Origin: Martinezella tropici
GTDB lineage: Bacteria > Pseudomonadota > Alphaproteobacteria > Rhizobiales > Rhizobiaceae
Assembly (NCBI RefSeq): GCF_003287875.1
Contig: NZ_QMKK01000024.1
Location: 1 to 64,000 of the forward strand
Reading direction: 5' to 3'
DNA: 64,000 bases
The position numbers and the translations under genes were made by a program. Shown here in pieces: positions 36,613 through 46,066 of the stretch. Positions within the stretch are counted from its first letter, which is position 1, and each line of letters starts with the position of its first letter. The notes under the pieces are model-generated. The model was given only the letters and a program-made list of their open reading frames with translations, ran no database searches and was not told where the DNA came from.

Positions 36613-38514
36613 ATGTCTAACGAAAACCATCATTCTCCCGACGGGAAAATGAACGCTCGTAAGCTCGCATACCTCGCCCTCGGTTCGGTCGGCGTGGTTT
36701 ATGGCGATATCGGCACGAGCCCCCTCTATGCCTTTCGCGAAGCACTGAAGCCGGTAGCCGCTGACGGTTTGACGCGCGGCGAAGTCATCAGCGTCGTCTC
36801 GCTGATGTTCTGGACGCTGACGATCATCGTCACGATCAAATATGTTCTTTTTCTGCTTCGCGCAGACAATGACGGTGAAGGCGGCACGCTGTCGCTGCTG
36901 GCGCTGTTGATGAAGACGGCTAACGGCCATACCGCCATTCTGATGCTCCTCGGCCTGCTGGGTGCCGCGCTCTTCCTCGGTGATGCGATGATCACCCCGG
37001 CGCTTTCGGTTCTTTCGGCCGTCGAAGGCCTGAAGCTGGTCACCCCGCAGCTGTCAGACTATATCGTCCCCATATCGGTTGCCATCCTGGCGCTGCTTTT
37101 TGCGATCCAGTCGCACGGCACCGGTGCCGTCGCCCGTTTCTTCGGCCCGATCACGGCTCTCTGGTTCATCGTCATGGGCCTTGTCGGCATCATGCATATT
37201 TCCGATGATTACAGCATCCTGGCAGCGCTCAATCCCTGGTATGCGGTGAACTTCCTCATGCGGGAAGGTTTCCTTGGCGTCGTGGTGCTCGGCGCGGTGT
37301 TCCTCACGGTCACCGGTGCGGAGGCCCTCTATGCCGACCTCGGCCATTTCGGCCGCCGTCCGATCCAGTGGGCCTGGTTCGTACTGGTGTTCCCGTCGCT
37401 GACGTTGAATTACTTCGGCCAGGGCGCTCTCGTGCTGCGTGAGCCCATGGCCATGTCCGATCCGTTCTTCCTGATGTATCCGCATTGGGCGATCCTGCCG
37501 GTGGTCATTCTCGCCACCATGGCGACAATCATCGCCAGCCAGGCCGTCATCACGGGCGCCTTCTCGCTCACGCGCCAGGCCATCCATCTCGGCTTCCTGC
37601 CGCGCATGGAAATCCTGTTCACCTCCGAGACCAATACCGGCCAGATCTTCCTGCCGTCGGTCAACACCGTCCTGTTCTTCGGCGTCATCTTCCTGGTCCT
37701 GGCCTTCAAGACTTCGGACGCCCTTGCCACGGCCTATGGTATCTCGGTTACCGGTGCGATGGTCGTCACCTCGATCATGGCCTTCGAATTCGTTCGTGTT
37801 CGCTGGAACTGGACGCTGCCCATGGCCGTTGCCGTGCTGACGCCGCTGCTGTTGCTGGAATTCGTCTTCCTCGGCGCCAATCTGATCAAGATTCATGATG
37901 GCGGCTACGTTCCGGTGCTGATCGCAACCGCGTTCACCGTCATCATGTGGACCTGGCGCCGTGGCACGGCGATCCTGATGGAAAAGACGCGGCACACCGA
38001 TATCCCGCTGTCATCCTTCGTGAGCTCGATCGAGCGCAAGAGCGACCATTCGCCCGCCCACGTGCCTGGTACCGCGATCTTCCTGACCAGCGATCCGGAA
38101 TCCGCACCGGCCGCGCTGCTGCATAATCTGAAGCACAATCACGTCCTGCACGACAAGAACGTGATCCTGACGATCCGCACCACCAACAAGCCGCGTGTCC
38201 TCCAGGAGGACCGCTATTCGGTCGAAAAGGTTTCCGATCGCTTCTCGCGCGTCGAGCTGCGCTTCGGCTTCATGGAATCGCAGAACGTCTCCCAGGCGCT
38301 CGCGACCTTGCGCAAGACCGGTTTGAAATTCGACATCATGTCGACCTCCTTCTACCTCGGTCGCCGCAAGCTCGTGCCGGATGCCAAATCGGGCATGCCG
38401 CACTGGCAGGACCGGCTTTACATCGCGCTTGCCAACGCCGCGACCGATCCTTCAGACTACTTCCGCCTGCCCGCCAACCGCGTGGTGGAACTGGGCTCGC
38501 ACGTCATCATCTGA
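36613..38514 (+). CDS. kup: Low-affinity potassium transporter Kup
   Basis: K+/H+ symporter of the KUP/HAK family in the inner membrane. The 633-residue length is normal. About 12 transmembrane segments (residues 15-450) include the family start [20 protein letters not shown] and [16 protein letters not shown] sequence ([14 protein letters not shown] here). A soluble C-terminal domain covers about 455-633. It begins 17 nt after corA and ends at a good terminator. Confidence 0.96.
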   Translation: MSNENHHSPDGKMNARKLAYLALGSVGVVYGDIGTSPLYAFREALKPVAADGLTRGEVISVVSLMFWTLTIIVTIKYVLFLLRADNDGEGGTLSLLALLMKTANGHTAILMLLGLLGAALFLGDAMITPALSVLSAVEGLKLVTPQLSDYIVPISVAILALLFAIQSHGTGAVARFFGPITALWFIVMGLVGIMHISDDYSILAALNPWYAVNFLMREGFLGVVVLGAVFLTVTGAEALYADLGHFGRRPIQWAWFVLVFPSLTLNYFGQGALVLREPMAMSDPFFLMYPHWAILPVVILATMATIIASQAVITGAFSLTRQAIHLGFLPRMEILFTSETNTGQIFLPSVNTVLFFGVIFLVLAFKTSDALATAYGISVTGAMVVTSIMAFEFVRVRWNWTLPMAVAVLTPLLLLEFVFLGANLIKIHDGGYVPVLIATAFTVIMWTWRRGTAILMEKTRHTDIPLSSFVSSIERKSDHSPAHVPGTAIFLTSDPESAPAALLHNLKHNHVLHDKNVILTIRTTNKPRVLQEDRYSVEKVSDRFSRVELRFGFMESQNVSQALATLRKTGLKFDIMSTSFYLGRRKLVPDAKSGMPHWQDRLYIALANAATDPSDYFRLPANRVVELGSHVII

Positions 38515-38538
38515 CGCGAATGCCATAGCTTTCCCTTC

Positions 38539-38569
38539 AAAGGCCCGGTGGATGTCCGCAGGGCCTTTT
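38539..38569 (+). terminator. Rho-independent terminator after kup
   Basis: AAAGGCCC and GGGCCTTT form an 8-bp stem, with an inner CGG/CCG pairing in the loop, followed by TTCTCTTG. It lies 25 nt after the kup stop. Confidence 0.75.
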
Positions 38570-38703
38570 CTCTTGTGCTCGGAAGTTTCTCTTGTGCTGG
38601 GAAGTCTGCCGGATTCACGATCACAGATTTGCCTGAATTAACCATCCATCAAGGTTAATGGGAGATTATTCGGCTCCTGGTTTCGAGTGCCGTTTGGAGT
38701 CCG

Positions 38704-39885
38704 GTGTTGTCTCGCTCGCGTTATGTCAGCCGAAAATTGAGTTTTTTGCCGAAAAACTGGACTTCGCCGGCCGTCTTCGGGCTCTGTGCCTGGCTGATCT
38801 TCCCATCTCCAGCCGCCTATGGCGATCTCGCGGGTCTGCTTGCGGGTATCGACAGGGAGGGGGCGAATTGGCGCATGGTGATGACCGCATCGCCGGCCGG
38901 CTCCACCCATCAGGCGGAACTTGCCTTCGGCGATGCCAAGACGGCGGCCGCGGTGGGCGATGGCGGCCTGGTGCTGCCGGACGGGCGGCGGGTCGCATTC
39001 CAGTCGGAACAAAAAGGCAGCGATCCCAGACCGGATGAGGAGCGGATCAACCGCCAGGACAAGAAAGGCCGCGTCGTTGCCATAGCGCCGATGCAGCCGC
39101 CGAAGGATTTTTCCGCGGGCTCGGTATTGGATCGGCAAAGCATGCTGTTTCGGCCGGAATCCGATACCGGTGAGCGCACCGCCTTCCTGAAGCCGAAGCT
39201 CGACGGCAAGGAAATCCAGATCGCCACTGCCTTCTACAAGAAGCAGCCGCCGAAGCCGGACGATAGCGTGCCGGCCTATCTGGCAAACCTCATCACCAAT
39301 CGGAATGCCGATGTCCTGGCGGCTGCCTATGCATCGCCGGCGCCGGACTATGCCCGTGTCTCGCCTTTCGATTCCATTCTTGCCAAGGATCAGGACGGCG
39401 AGGGCCGTTTCGTGCCGCAGATCGGACCGAAGGATCATCTATGGGCAGCCAATGTCCTGCCGCCCTCGGTCTTCTCGTCGGATGAGCAGCAGTGCCTTGC
39501 GACCGGCATCTATTTCGAGGCGCGCGGCGAGTCCGTGAAGGGGCAGGCGGCCGTCGCCCAGGTCATCCTCAATCGCGTCCGCAATCCCGCCTATCCCAAA
39601 ACCATCTGCGGCGTCGTCTATCAGAATGAGGATTGGACCAATGCCTGCCAGTTCTCCTTCGCCTGCGACAACGTCAAGGATCGGGTCAATTCGCCGGAAC
39701 ACTGGCGCATCGCCCGTCAGGTCGCGATGGCCGTGACGGCTGGCAAGATCTGGCTGCCGGAAGTCGGCTCGGCCACTCACTACCATGCCGTCTACGTTCG
39801 GCCGAGATGGGCGGCCGAGATGGTGAAGGTCGGCCGCATCGGCATGCATATCTTTTACCGCACATATGGCGGCGGCTGGAGCTGA
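38704..39885 (+). CDS. SleB-type cell wall hydrolase
   Basis: A 393-residue envelope protein. A basic N-terminus and hydrophobic segment (about residues 20-40, ending SPAAYG) look like a signal peptide or anchor. The middle (40-255) is unlike known domains and rich in charged residues. The C-terminal 130 residues match the SleB/Hydrolase_2 domain: EQQCLATGIYFEARGES (catalytic Glu), AVAQVILNRVRNPAYP, CQFSFACD and THYHAVYVRPRW. It should cleave peptidoglycan. The GTG at 38704 follows GGAG; the start is not certain. Confidence 0.88.
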   Translation: MLSRSRYVSRKLSFLPKNWTSPAVFGLCAWLIFPSPAAYGDLAGLLAGIDREGANWRMVMTASPAGSTHQAELAFGDAKTAAAVGDGGLVLPDGRRVAFQSEQKGSDPRPDEERINRQDKKGRVVAIAPMQPPKDFSAGSVLDRQSMLFRPESDTGERTAFLKPKLDGKEIQIATAFYKKQPPKPDDSVPAYLANLITNRNADVLAAAYASPAPDYARVSPFDSILAKDQDGEGRFVPQIGPKDHLWAANVLPPSVFSSDEQQCLATGIYFEARGESVKGQAAVAQVILNRVRNPAYPKTICGVVYQNEDWTNACQFSFACDNVKDRVNSPEHWRIARQVAMAVTAGKIWLPEVGSATHYHAVYVRPRWAAEMVKVGRIGMHIFYRTYGGGWS

Positions 39886-40062
39886 GGCGTTCGAAGTTTG
39901 CGGATTGGCCCTGAGGAGTGCCGTGGTGGCTGGCAAAAAGGCCACAGAAAAGCATGGGCTGAAGAGGATTCTTCCGCTCAGTTTTCGGTCAATATGGCTC
40001 TTTCACTCTAAACTCATGATTTAATTGGGCTAATTTATGGCTGGACAGATGTCGTCTACGCC
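39886..40062. other. Intergenic region before the atp promoter
   Basis: 177 nt, AT-richer, with no supported gene. It probably contains upstream promoter sequence for the F0 operon. Confidence 0.4.
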
Positions 40063-40091
40063 TTGACTATGCTTTTTCCTAAAACTATGTT
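40063..40091 (+). promoter_or_regulatory. Sigma-70-type promoter of the F0 operon
   Basis: TTGACT, 17-nt spacer, TATGTT, 104 nt before atpI. The -35 hexamer has one mismatch and the spacing is ideal. Confidence 0.6.
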
Positions 40092-40194
40092 GCGCGCGAC
40101 TTCAAAACGGGCCGAAAGGTGGCGAAACCTGCCGTTCGTTTACGCGTTGACCGGGGATAGGGATTACGCGCAGCGAAATGGGGAGGACGTTATC

Positions 40195-40539
40195 ATGACG
40201 GATGACCGCGACGAGGGTCTGGAACAGCGGCGAGCGCAGTTGGGAGCCGAATTGGCGAACAAGCGCGCTGCGGTGAGAGAGGGTGAACGCGAGGAGGTTC
40301 GCGCTGAGGAGAGCCGTAAGGGTTATGCTCAGGCGATGAAGCTTTCCAGTGAGTTCATAGCTGCGATCATCGTTGGTGTCGTTCTGGGCTATGTCTTCGA
40401 CCGTTTTATCGGTACGACGCCGTGGGGCATGATTATTTTTCTGCTTCTCGGATTCTGTGCCGGCGTGCTGAATGTGCTGCGCTCTGCGGGCAAGGTGGCG
40501 ACACCGGTGCCGGGCGAGGGTGGGCACGATAAGAAATGA
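40195..40539 (+). CDS. atpI: ATP synthase accessory protein AtpI
   Basis: A 114-residue inner-membrane protein thought to help assemble the c-ring. A charged N-terminal half (1-50; many Glu/Arg) precedes two transmembrane segments (about 53-72 and 78-97; IAAIIVGVVLGYVFDRFIGT, PWGMIIFLLLGFCAGVLNV). It is first in the F0 operon. The start at 40195 is preferred over the upstream open frame because AGGA precedes it and the family begins near there. Confidence 0.92.
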   Translation: MTDDRDEGLEQRRAQLGAELANKRAAVREGEREEVRAEESRKGYAQAMKLSSEFIAAIIVGVVLGYVFDRFIGTTPWGMIIFLLLGFCAGVLNVLRSAGKVATPVPGEGGHDKK

Positions 40540-40617
40540 GCGGAAGCAACGCTGCGGCGCTGTTTCCAGATGAGAAGCATCCGCTCGGTGGAGCGGAAAA
40601 ATGAAAGAGAACAAGCG

Positions 40618-41370
40618 GTGGCAAACGATCCTACCCATCAGTTCCTGATCTTCAAGATTATCCCGATCGATATCGGCGGAATTGATTTTTCGTTCACCAA
40701 CGCCTCCCTGTTCATGGTTGCTTCCGCAGTGCTCTCCGCGGGTTTCCTTTATTTCGCCAGTGCGCCGCGCGGCGTCATCCCGACGCGCTCGCAGTCGGTG
40801 GCGGAAATGGCCTATGAGTTCATCGCCTCGATGTTGAAAGAAGGGGCGGGGACAAAGGGAATGAAGTTCTTCCCGCTGGTCTTCTCTCTCTTCATGTTCG
40901 TCCTGACGGCGAACCTGCTCGGCCTCGTTCCTTACTTCTACACCGTCACCAGCCAGATCATCGTGACGCTGGCGCTCGCACTGCTCGTCATCTTCACCGT
41001 TATTTTCTATGGCTTGATCAAGCACGGCTTCGGCTTCTTCAAGATCTTCGTTCCTGAGGGTGTTCCGGGAGTTCTCTTGCCGCTGGTGGTGGCGATCGAG
41101 ATCATCTCCTTCCTGTCCCGTCCGGTTTCGCTCTCCGTTCGTCTTTTCGCCAACATGCTGGCAGGTCATATCACGCTCAAGGTGTTCGCAGGCTTCGTCG
41201 CCTCGCTCGGAGCACTCGGCGCGCTTGGTATCGGCGGAGCTGTTCTTCCTCTTATCATGACCGTCGCCCTCACCGGTCTCGAGTTCCTTGTCGCCTTCCT
41301 TCAGGCTTACGTCTTTGCGGTGCTGACTTGCATGTACCTCAACGACGCAATCCATCCGGGCGGCCACTAA
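40618..41370 (+). CDS. atpB: ATP synthase F0 subunit a
   Basis: Proton-channel subunit of the inner-membrane ATP synthase. It has 250 residues from a GTG at 40618 (product [21 protein letters not shown]), matching rhizobial homologues; the open frame extends 16 codons upstream. It has five or six transmembrane segments; the essential Arg is in [14 protein letters not shown] (Arg175). It sits between atpI and atpE. Confidence 0.95.
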   Translation: MANDPTHQFLIFKIIPIDIGGIDFSFTNASLFMVASAVLSAGFLYFASAPRGVIPTRSQSVAEMAYEFIASMLKEGAGTKGMKFFPLVFSLFMFVLTANLLGLVPYFYTVTSQIIVTLALALLVIFTVIFYGLIKHGFGFFKIFVPEGVPGVLLPLVVAIEIISFLSRPVSLSVRLFANMLAGHITLKVFAGFVASLGALGALGIGGAVLPLIMTVALTGLEFLVAFLQAYVFAVLTCMYLNDAIHPGGH

Positions 41371-41436
41371 GGATAAAGACATTGGCGTCTAACGGCGTCA
41401 GTCATTCACCGCACAACCATTTCAAAGGAGTTCAAC

Positions 41437-41664
41437 ATGGACGCGGAAGCAGCAAAGTTCATCGGCGCAGGTTTGGCTTGCTTTGGTATGGCCGGCACGG
41501 CTCTCGGCCTCGGCAATATCTTCGGCAGCTACCTGTCCGGCGCACTGCGCAACCCGTCGGCTGCTGACAGCCAGTTCGGCCGTCTGGTATTCGGCTTCGC
41601 CGTTACGGAAGCTCTGGGCATCTTCTCGCTGCTCGTCGCTCTCCTCCTGCTCTTCGCCGTCTGA
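41437..41664 (+). CDS. atpE: ATP synthase F0 subunit c
   Basis: A 75-residue proteolipid that forms the rotor ring. Two transmembrane helices flank the polar loop ALRNPSA; the proton-binding carboxylate is Glu58 in [11 protein letters not shown] near-perfect ribosome binding site (AAAGGAG, 6 nt before ATG) fits the high copy number needed. A stable hairpin follows, before atpF'. Confidence 0.97.
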   Translation: MDAEAAKFIGAGLACFGMAGTALGLGNIFGSYLSGALRNPSAADSQFGRLVFGFAVTEALGIFSLLVALLLLFAV

Positions 41665-41681
41665 TATCAGCGGCGTCATAG

Positions 41682-41715
41682 ATCACGGTTCGCGGGCAGC
41701 GAGCCGTGATTCTTT
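41682..41715 (+). terminator. Intra-operon hairpin between atpE and atpF'
   Basis: ATCACGGTTCGC pairs with GCGAGCCGTGAT over 12 bp (one G-U) around GGGCA, followed by TCTTTGTATTT. It may partly terminate transcription or protect the upstream mRNA, raising atpE relative to the genes after it. Confidence 0.6.
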
Positions 41716-41742
41716 GTATTTGCAGACCACCTGGAGGTGAGC

Positions 41743-42336
41743 ATGTTTGTGACCCCGGCATATGCTGAAGAAGCACCGCCGGCCGCCGGAGCGGTGCACA
41801 CGGAAACGGGTGCGCCGAATGAAGGCCATCACGGCGGCGTATTCCCGCCGTTTGACCATACGACGTATCCGTCACAGCTGTTTTGGCTGGTGATCACCTT
41901 CGTCATCTTCTACGTGGCCATGCAGAAGATCGTTATTCCGCGCGTCGGCAGCATTCTGGAAAGCCGGCACGACCGGATCGCCCAGGATATCGAAGAGGCC
42001 TCGCGTCTGAAGGCTGAAGCCGATGCCGCCGTTGCGACCTATGAAAGCGAATTGGCCGCTGCGCGCGCCAAGGCGAATTCCATCGGCGCCACTGCCCGCG
42101 ATGCCGCCAAGGCCAAGGCCGAAGAGGATCGCAAGGCGATCGAGGCGAGCCTGGCTGAGAAGCTCAAGGCCGCAGAAGGCCGCATTGCTGAAATCAAGGC
42201 GAAAGCCTTCGGCGATGTCGGTGCGATTGCCGAGGAGACGGCTGGTGCCGTCGTCGAGCAGCTGGTTGGCAATGTCGCCGGCAAGGCCGATGTCGCCTCC
42301 GCGGTTGCAGCAGCTGCCGCCAAGCAGGAGGGCTGA
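41743..42336 (+). CDS. atpF': ATP synthase F0 subunit b'
   Basis: A 197-residue peripheral-stalk subunit. It has an N-terminal extension with Ala/His-rich sequence (1-38), one transmembrane helix (about 45-63; [16 protein letters not shown]) and a long charged coiled coil. A b' protein in addition to b is typical of alphaproteobacteria and phototrophs. The ATG at 41743 is chosen because GGAGG lies 5 nt upstream; a GTG at 41737 would overlap that site. atpF starts 3 nt after the stop. Confidence 0.93.
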   Translation: MFVTPAYAEEAPPAAGAVHTETGAPNEGHHGGVFPPFDHTTYPSQLFWLVITFVIFYVAMQKIVIPRVGSILESRHDRIAQDIEEASRLKAEADAAVATYESELAAARAKANSIGATARDAAKAKAEEDRKAIEASLAEKLKAAEGRIAEIKAKAFGDVGAIAEETAGAVVEQLVGNVAGKADVASAVAAAAAKQEG

Positions 42337-42339
42337 TCC

Positions 42340-42831
42340 ATGGAATTCGCTTTCGACAACACTTTCTTCGCGTTTGTCAGCCTTCTCATCTTCCTCGGCC
42401 TGATCGTTTACCTGAAGGTTCCGGGCATGATGGCGAAGTCTCTGGACGACCGCGCCGACCAGATCCGCAACGAACTCGCTGAAGCCAAGCGCCTGCGTGA
42501 AGAGGCCCAGCATCTGCTGGCCGAATATCAGCGCAAGCGCAAGGAAGCAGAAGCTGAAGCCGCGAATATCGTCGCCGCAGCCGAGCGCGAAGCCGATATG
42601 CTGACGACGGAAGCCCGCAAGAAGACGGAGGAATTCGTCGCCAACCGCACGGCACTCTCCGAGCAGAAGATCAAGCAGGCTGAAGCCGATGCGATGAAGG
42701 CGGTTCGTTCCGCCGCCGTCGACCTGGCGATCGCCGCTGCTGAATCGGTGCTTGCGAAGAAGGCCGATGGAAGCATCCAGTCCGGTCTCTTCAACGATGC
42801 CGTCAAGGAAGTGAAGACGCGGCTGAACTGA
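42340..42831 (+). CDS. atpF: ATP synthase F0 subunit b
   Basis: A 163-residue stalk subunit. One N-terminal transmembrane helix (about 6-25; FFAFVSLLIFLGLIVYL) is followed by a charged helical domain that dimerises and binds F1 delta. It is the last gene of the F0 cluster; the F1 genes are not in this window, as expected for alphaproteobacteria, where F0 and F1 operons are separate. A strong terminator follows. Confidence 0.95.
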   Translation: MEFAFDNTFFAFVSLLIFLGLIVYLKVPGMMAKSLDDRADQIRNELAEAKRLREEAQHLLAEYQRKRKEAEAEAANIVAAAEREADMLTTEARKKTEEFVANRTALSEQKIKQAEADAMKAVRSAAVDLAIAAAESVLAKKADGSIQSGLFNDAVKEVKTRLN

Positions 42832-42854
42832 CGCGTTCGGAATATCGAATTTGG

Positions 42855-42880
42855 AAAACCCCGCTTCGGCGGGGTTTTTT
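42855..42880 (+). terminator. Rho-independent terminator of the F0 operon
   Basis: AAAACCCCGC-TTCG-GCGGGGTTTTTT is a perfect 10-bp stem with a stable UUCG tetraloop and T-tract, 23 nt after the atpF stop. Confidence 0.95.
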
Positions 42881-43134
42881 GTTGGTGGGAGGACATGCTA
42901 TCACAGAGCGGCTTCCCGTCGCATGAGCCCGGTTCAACGTGCAGTTTTGCGCAGGAGAGCAGCCCCTTATGATGGGATGCCGCAGGCTCTTGAGCCGCCG
43001 AAGGGACCGGAGCCTCGAACCACGGGGTGCTGAAGCAATGCGGTCAAATCCCCGTTAATCGTGGCCATCCGATTTCTCGCAGATTGATCGTTGCCGCAAC
43101 GAACGGCAAGATCAGGAAATGAGGGGGAGGACAG
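42881..43134. other. Intergenic region before the phosphotransferase gene
   Basis: About 250 nt with no supported gene, tRNA-like fold or clear promoter. It ends in GGGGGAGGA, the ribosome binding site of the next gene. Confidence 0.4.
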
Positions 43135-43899
43135 ATGCAGCCCACAATGGACGAAGAGCCGTTTCGCCAGGACGATCTTATCGTGCGGCCCGTTCGCCCT
43201 TGGACACCCGGCGTCCATGCGCTATTGGCTTCCCTGCCGCTGCATGGCTTTGATGCCGCCCCGAAGCCGGACGGATTTGACGACGTCTGGGAGAGAGTGA
43301 CCTATCTGCCTGGTGCCACGGGCGATCTCGGCGACTGTGCCGAGATGCGCTCGAAGCAGATCCTGCAATCGGCCGCGCGATTGCTGCGCCGCTATCATCA
43401 TAGTTCGGCGCTGGTCTTGCGCGATCTTACTGTGGCTTGGCCGTGGCAGCTGCCACCCCGTCTGCCGTCCGAGGTCATCTGCCACGGCGATTTCGCACCC
43501 TATAATGTCGTTTTGAACGACGGCGAGGTGATCGGGATTATCGATTTCGAAGCCGCCCATCCCGGTCCGCGGATTTGGGACCTGGCCTATGCCGTTTATC
43601 GCTGGGCGCCATTGTCCTCAAGCGTGGCGGTGGAGGGATTGGATAGCCTTGCCACCCAGATCCAGCGTGCGCGCCTCTTCGTCGACGCCTACGGGCTACC
43701 GGTTTCCGAGCGTAGTTCGCTTCCGGCGGGCATTATCGAACGGCTCGAAGCGCTACTCGCCTTCATGGAACGGGAAGCTGCACGCGGCATTGAGAGATAT
43801 CGCCGGAACCTGCAGGATGGTCATGATCGCATCTATAGGGAAGACATTGCCTATATCACGAAATGGTCGCCGGAGATCGTCGCAGGACTGAGGAATTGA
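43135..43899 (+). CDS. Aminoglycoside phosphotransferase/choline kinase-like protein
   Basis: A 254-residue protein of the APH kinase-like superfamily. The Brenner-type catalytic motif HGDFAPYNVVLN has His117 and Asp119, and the metal motif is IDFEAAHPGPRIWDLA. The N-terminal lobe is short, and I do not see a clear ATP-binding Lys. The substrate is unknown; such genes phosphorylate small molecules or amino-sugars and need not confer resistance. The strong GGGGGAGGA site precedes the ATG. It is convergent with rnhB, 4 nt apart. Confidence 0.85.
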   Translation: MQPTMDEEPFRQDDLIVRPVRPWTPGVHALLASLPLHGFDAAPKPDGFDDVWERVTYLPGATGDLGDCAEMRSKQILQSAARLLRRYHHSSALVLRDLTVAWPWQLPPRLPSEVICHGDFAPYNVVLNDGEVIGIIDFEAAHPGPRIWDLAYAVYRWAPLSSSVAVEGLDSLATQIQRARLFVDAYGLPVSERSSLPAGIIERLEALLAFMEREAARGIERYRRNLQDGHDRIYREDIAYITKWSPEIVAGLRN

Positions 43900-43903
43900 G
43901 ACC

Positions 43904-44563
43904 TCAGACGGCTTCCTTCTTGAGTGGGCGGAAGCTCATGCGATGCAGCGAGCAGGGGCCGTGTTGCTCGATGCCGGCGCGATGCTGCGGCGTGCCATAG
44001 CCGGCATGGGCGGCAAAGCCATAGGCAGGAAAGACGACGCCTGCGCGGGCCATCATCCGGTCGCGGGTCACTTTGGCGACAATCGATGCGGCGGCGATGG
44101 AGAAGGAGCGCGCGTCTCCCTTGACCACGGCTTTCCCGGGGCAGGCGAGCCCAGCCGGCACATCGAGCCCATCGGTCAGCACGTAGCTTGCCGGCACCGC
44201 CAGCCCGCAAATGGCGCGTCGCATCGCATCCAGGCTTGCCTTGCGGATATCGGTCGTGTCGATACGGGTCGCGCTGGATGAGGCGATGGAGATCGTCGCC
44301 GTCGCGAGGATCTCGACGAACAGTTCCTCGCGCCTGGCGGCTGTCAACTGCTTGGAATCGTTCAGCCCATTCGGAATGCGCTCGGGATCGAGGATGACGG
44401 CGGCAGCTACGACCGGCCCTGCAAGCGGGCCTCTGCCCACTTCGTCTGCTCCGGCAACGGGCCAATGTCCGGCACGCCGAGCGATCAATTCCAGCTCGAA
44501 GGTCGGGACGAGCGGGATGTCCTCGAATAACATTGGAGAATCGGGTGGTGTGCTGCGTAACAT
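43904..44563 (-). CDS. rnhB: Ribonuclease HII
   Basis: Removes ribonucleotides from DNA and RNA-DNA hybrids in the cytosol. It has 219 residues from the ATG at 44563. The active-site motif [14 protein letters not shown] (Asp40, Glu41) is intact, and [21 protein letters not shown] holds the later acidic residues. The start is uncertain: ATG at 44563 lies in the loop of a perfect inverted repeat, while an alternative ATG at 44533 lies just past it and has no ribosome binding site. The gene lies downstream of a radical SAM gene on the same strand. Confidence 0.94.
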   Translation of the reverse strand: MLRSTPPDSPMLFEDIPLVPTFELELIARRAGHWPVAGADEVGRGPLAGPVVAAAVILDPERIPNGLNDSKQLTAARREELFVEILATATISIASSSATRIDTTDIRKASLDAMRRAICGLAVPASYVLTDGLDVPAGLACPGKAVVKGDARSFSIAAASIVAKVTRDRMMARAGVVFPAYGFAAHAGYGTPQHRAGIEQHGPCSLHRMSFRPLKKEAV

Positions 44564-44589
44564 GCGGCGAAGCTCGCACACCACCCGAT
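44540..44589. repeat. Perfect 14-bp inverted repeat around the rnhB start
   Basis: ATCGGGTGGTGTGC (44540-44553) and GCACACCACCCGAT (44576-44589) are exact complements with a 22-nt spacer. The rnhB ATG (44563) and its presumed ribosome binding region fall inside the spacer, so the mRNA hairpin would present the start codon in its loop. A GC-rich imperfect hairpin (about 44597-44635) lies just upstream on the minus strand, between the radical SAM gene and rnhB. Confidence 0.8.
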
Positions 44590-44668
44590 CTCCTGCAAGC
44601 CCCCGGTGGATCAGGGCGGCGAACCGGGGGGCTTTTCCAGCGGGTACAGGGAAAACCCGCAAGGAATA

Positions 44669-45826
44669 TCAGAGCAACGATAGCTGAACACCGCTGCCGT
44701 CAGGCGGCACGAACAGGTCATCGCGCAACGCGATATTGCGACGCGTGAGTTCGAGCCGGCGCGTTGCCATTTCGAAGCGGCGGCTGATTTGCCAGGCATA
44801 GGGGCCAGCGCCCTTCATGCGCTTGCCGAATTCGGCATCATAATCCTTGCCGCCGCGCATCGAGCGGATCAGCGACATCACATGGCGATAGCGATCCGGA
44901 TAATGCTGCAGCAGCCAGTCGCGAAAGAGCGGGCTCACTTCCAGCGGCAGCCGCAAAATGACATAGCTTGCCTCCTGCGCGCCGGCCGCTTTGCCCGCGT
45001 CGAGGATGCGTTCGATTTCGTGATCGTTGAGCGCTGGAATGATCGGCGCCACCATGATCGCGGTGCGGATGCCGGCCTCGTTCAGAGCCTGGATCGCTTC
45101 CAGCCGCCGCGGCGGTGTCGCTGCCCGCGGCTCCATGGTGCGCGCGAGCTTCCGGTCGAGCGTCGTCACCGATACTCCCACCCGCACCAGGTTCTTGGCG
45201 GCCATGTCCTTCAGAATATCGATATCGCGCATGACCAGCGCCGACTTGGTGACGATGGCAACCGGGTGGTTTGCCCGATTCAGCACTTCGAGGATCTGCC
45301 GCATGATCCGCCATTCCTTCTCGATCGGTTGATAAGGGTCAGTATTGGTGCCGATGGCAATGACGCGGGGCTTGTAGCCGGGCTTTGCCAATTCACGCTC
45401 CAGAAGCTTGGCTGCATCCGGCTTGGCAAACAGCTTCGATTCGAAATCCAGCCCCGCCGACAGCCCCATATAGGCATGCGTCGGCCGCGCGAAGCAGTAG
45501 ATGCAGCCATGCTCGCAACCGCGATAGGGATTGATGGAACGATCGAAGGAAATATCGGGGGATTCGTTGCGCGTGATCGCGGTGCGCGGCTTTTCCACCT
45601 GTACTTCGGTCTTGAAGGGTGGAAGCTCTTCCCATGTCTGCCAGCCGTCGTCGACGGTCTCACGCTGCTGCGGCTCGAACCGGCCGCTCGGGTTCAATCC
45701 GGCGCCGCGTCCGCGCCGGCGCTCCGCGTCGACCCTGAGACCGGCCTCGGTGATCAAAGCGTTGGCAACGTCTGCCGTATTGGCAGGCGCGAATGCGGCC
45801 TGCCCTGCAAGGGACTGCTCGTTCAT
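44669..45826 (-). CDS. PA0069/Rv2578c-family radical SAM protein
   Basis: A 385-residue predicted radical SAM enzyme, distantly related to spore photoproduct lyase. The cluster motif CEHGCIYC has Cys104, Cys108 and Cys111 (Cx3Cx2C), and INPYRGCEHGCIYCFARPTH is the family signature. The N-terminal 60 residues include RGRGAGLNPSGRFEP, also typical. The reaction is unknown. It is upstream of rnhB, 105 nt apart, with hairpins in between. Confidence 0.9.
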   Translation of the reverse strand: MNEQSLAGQAAFAPANTADVANALITEAGLRVDAERRRGRGAGLNPSGRFEPQQRETVDDGWQTWEELPPFKTEVQVEKPRTAITRNESPDISFDRSINPYRGCEHGCIYCFARPTHAYMGLSAGLDFESKLFAKPDAAKLLERELAKPGYKPRVIAIGTNTDPYQPIEKEWRIMRQILEVLNRANHPVAIVTKSALVMRDIDILKDMAAKNLVRVGVSVTTLDRKLARTMEPRAATPPRRLEAIQALNEAGIRTAIMVAPIIPALNDHEIERILDAGKAAGAQEASYVILRLPLEVSPLFRDWLLQHYPDRYRHVMSLIRSMRGGKDYDAEFGKRMKGAGPYAWQISRRFEMATRRLELTRRNIALRDDLFVPPDGSGVQLSLL

Positions 45827-46066
45827 CGGTAGCTCCAGGGCGGCTCATGCCATCGCATGCCGCGTCTAAGATGATTAAATTCCTATCCGACAAATGAGAA
45901 CATTGCAAGAACAAAAATCCGGAATCACCATCTTCCGCTTCACGCGTTCGAGGCGCTGGTGAAGGAGGTGTCATGGTTTCGAGGTGGTGCATCAGGGTTT
46001 TCTTAAACGTTCCGGCCCGGGGGTTAGGTGCTGGCAATAAATTATGCGCCGCTTTATAAATGGGCA
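45827..46066. other. Divergent intergenic region, no gene recognised
   Basis: 240 nt between the radical SAM gene and the glycosyltransferase-like gene. An AT-rich stretch at 45865-45920 could hold promoters. Nothing else is supported. Confidence 0.4.

Noticed and set aside
42881..43134. Possible tRNA or small RNA after the F0 operon
   Set aside because: No T-loop GGTTCRANNCC or acceptor stem pairing could be found, and no promoter is clear.
43135..43899. Phosphotransferase read as an antibiotic-resistance gene
   Set aside because: The APH-like motifs mark a broad superfamily; the short N-lobe and chromosomal core setting give no support for a resistance role.
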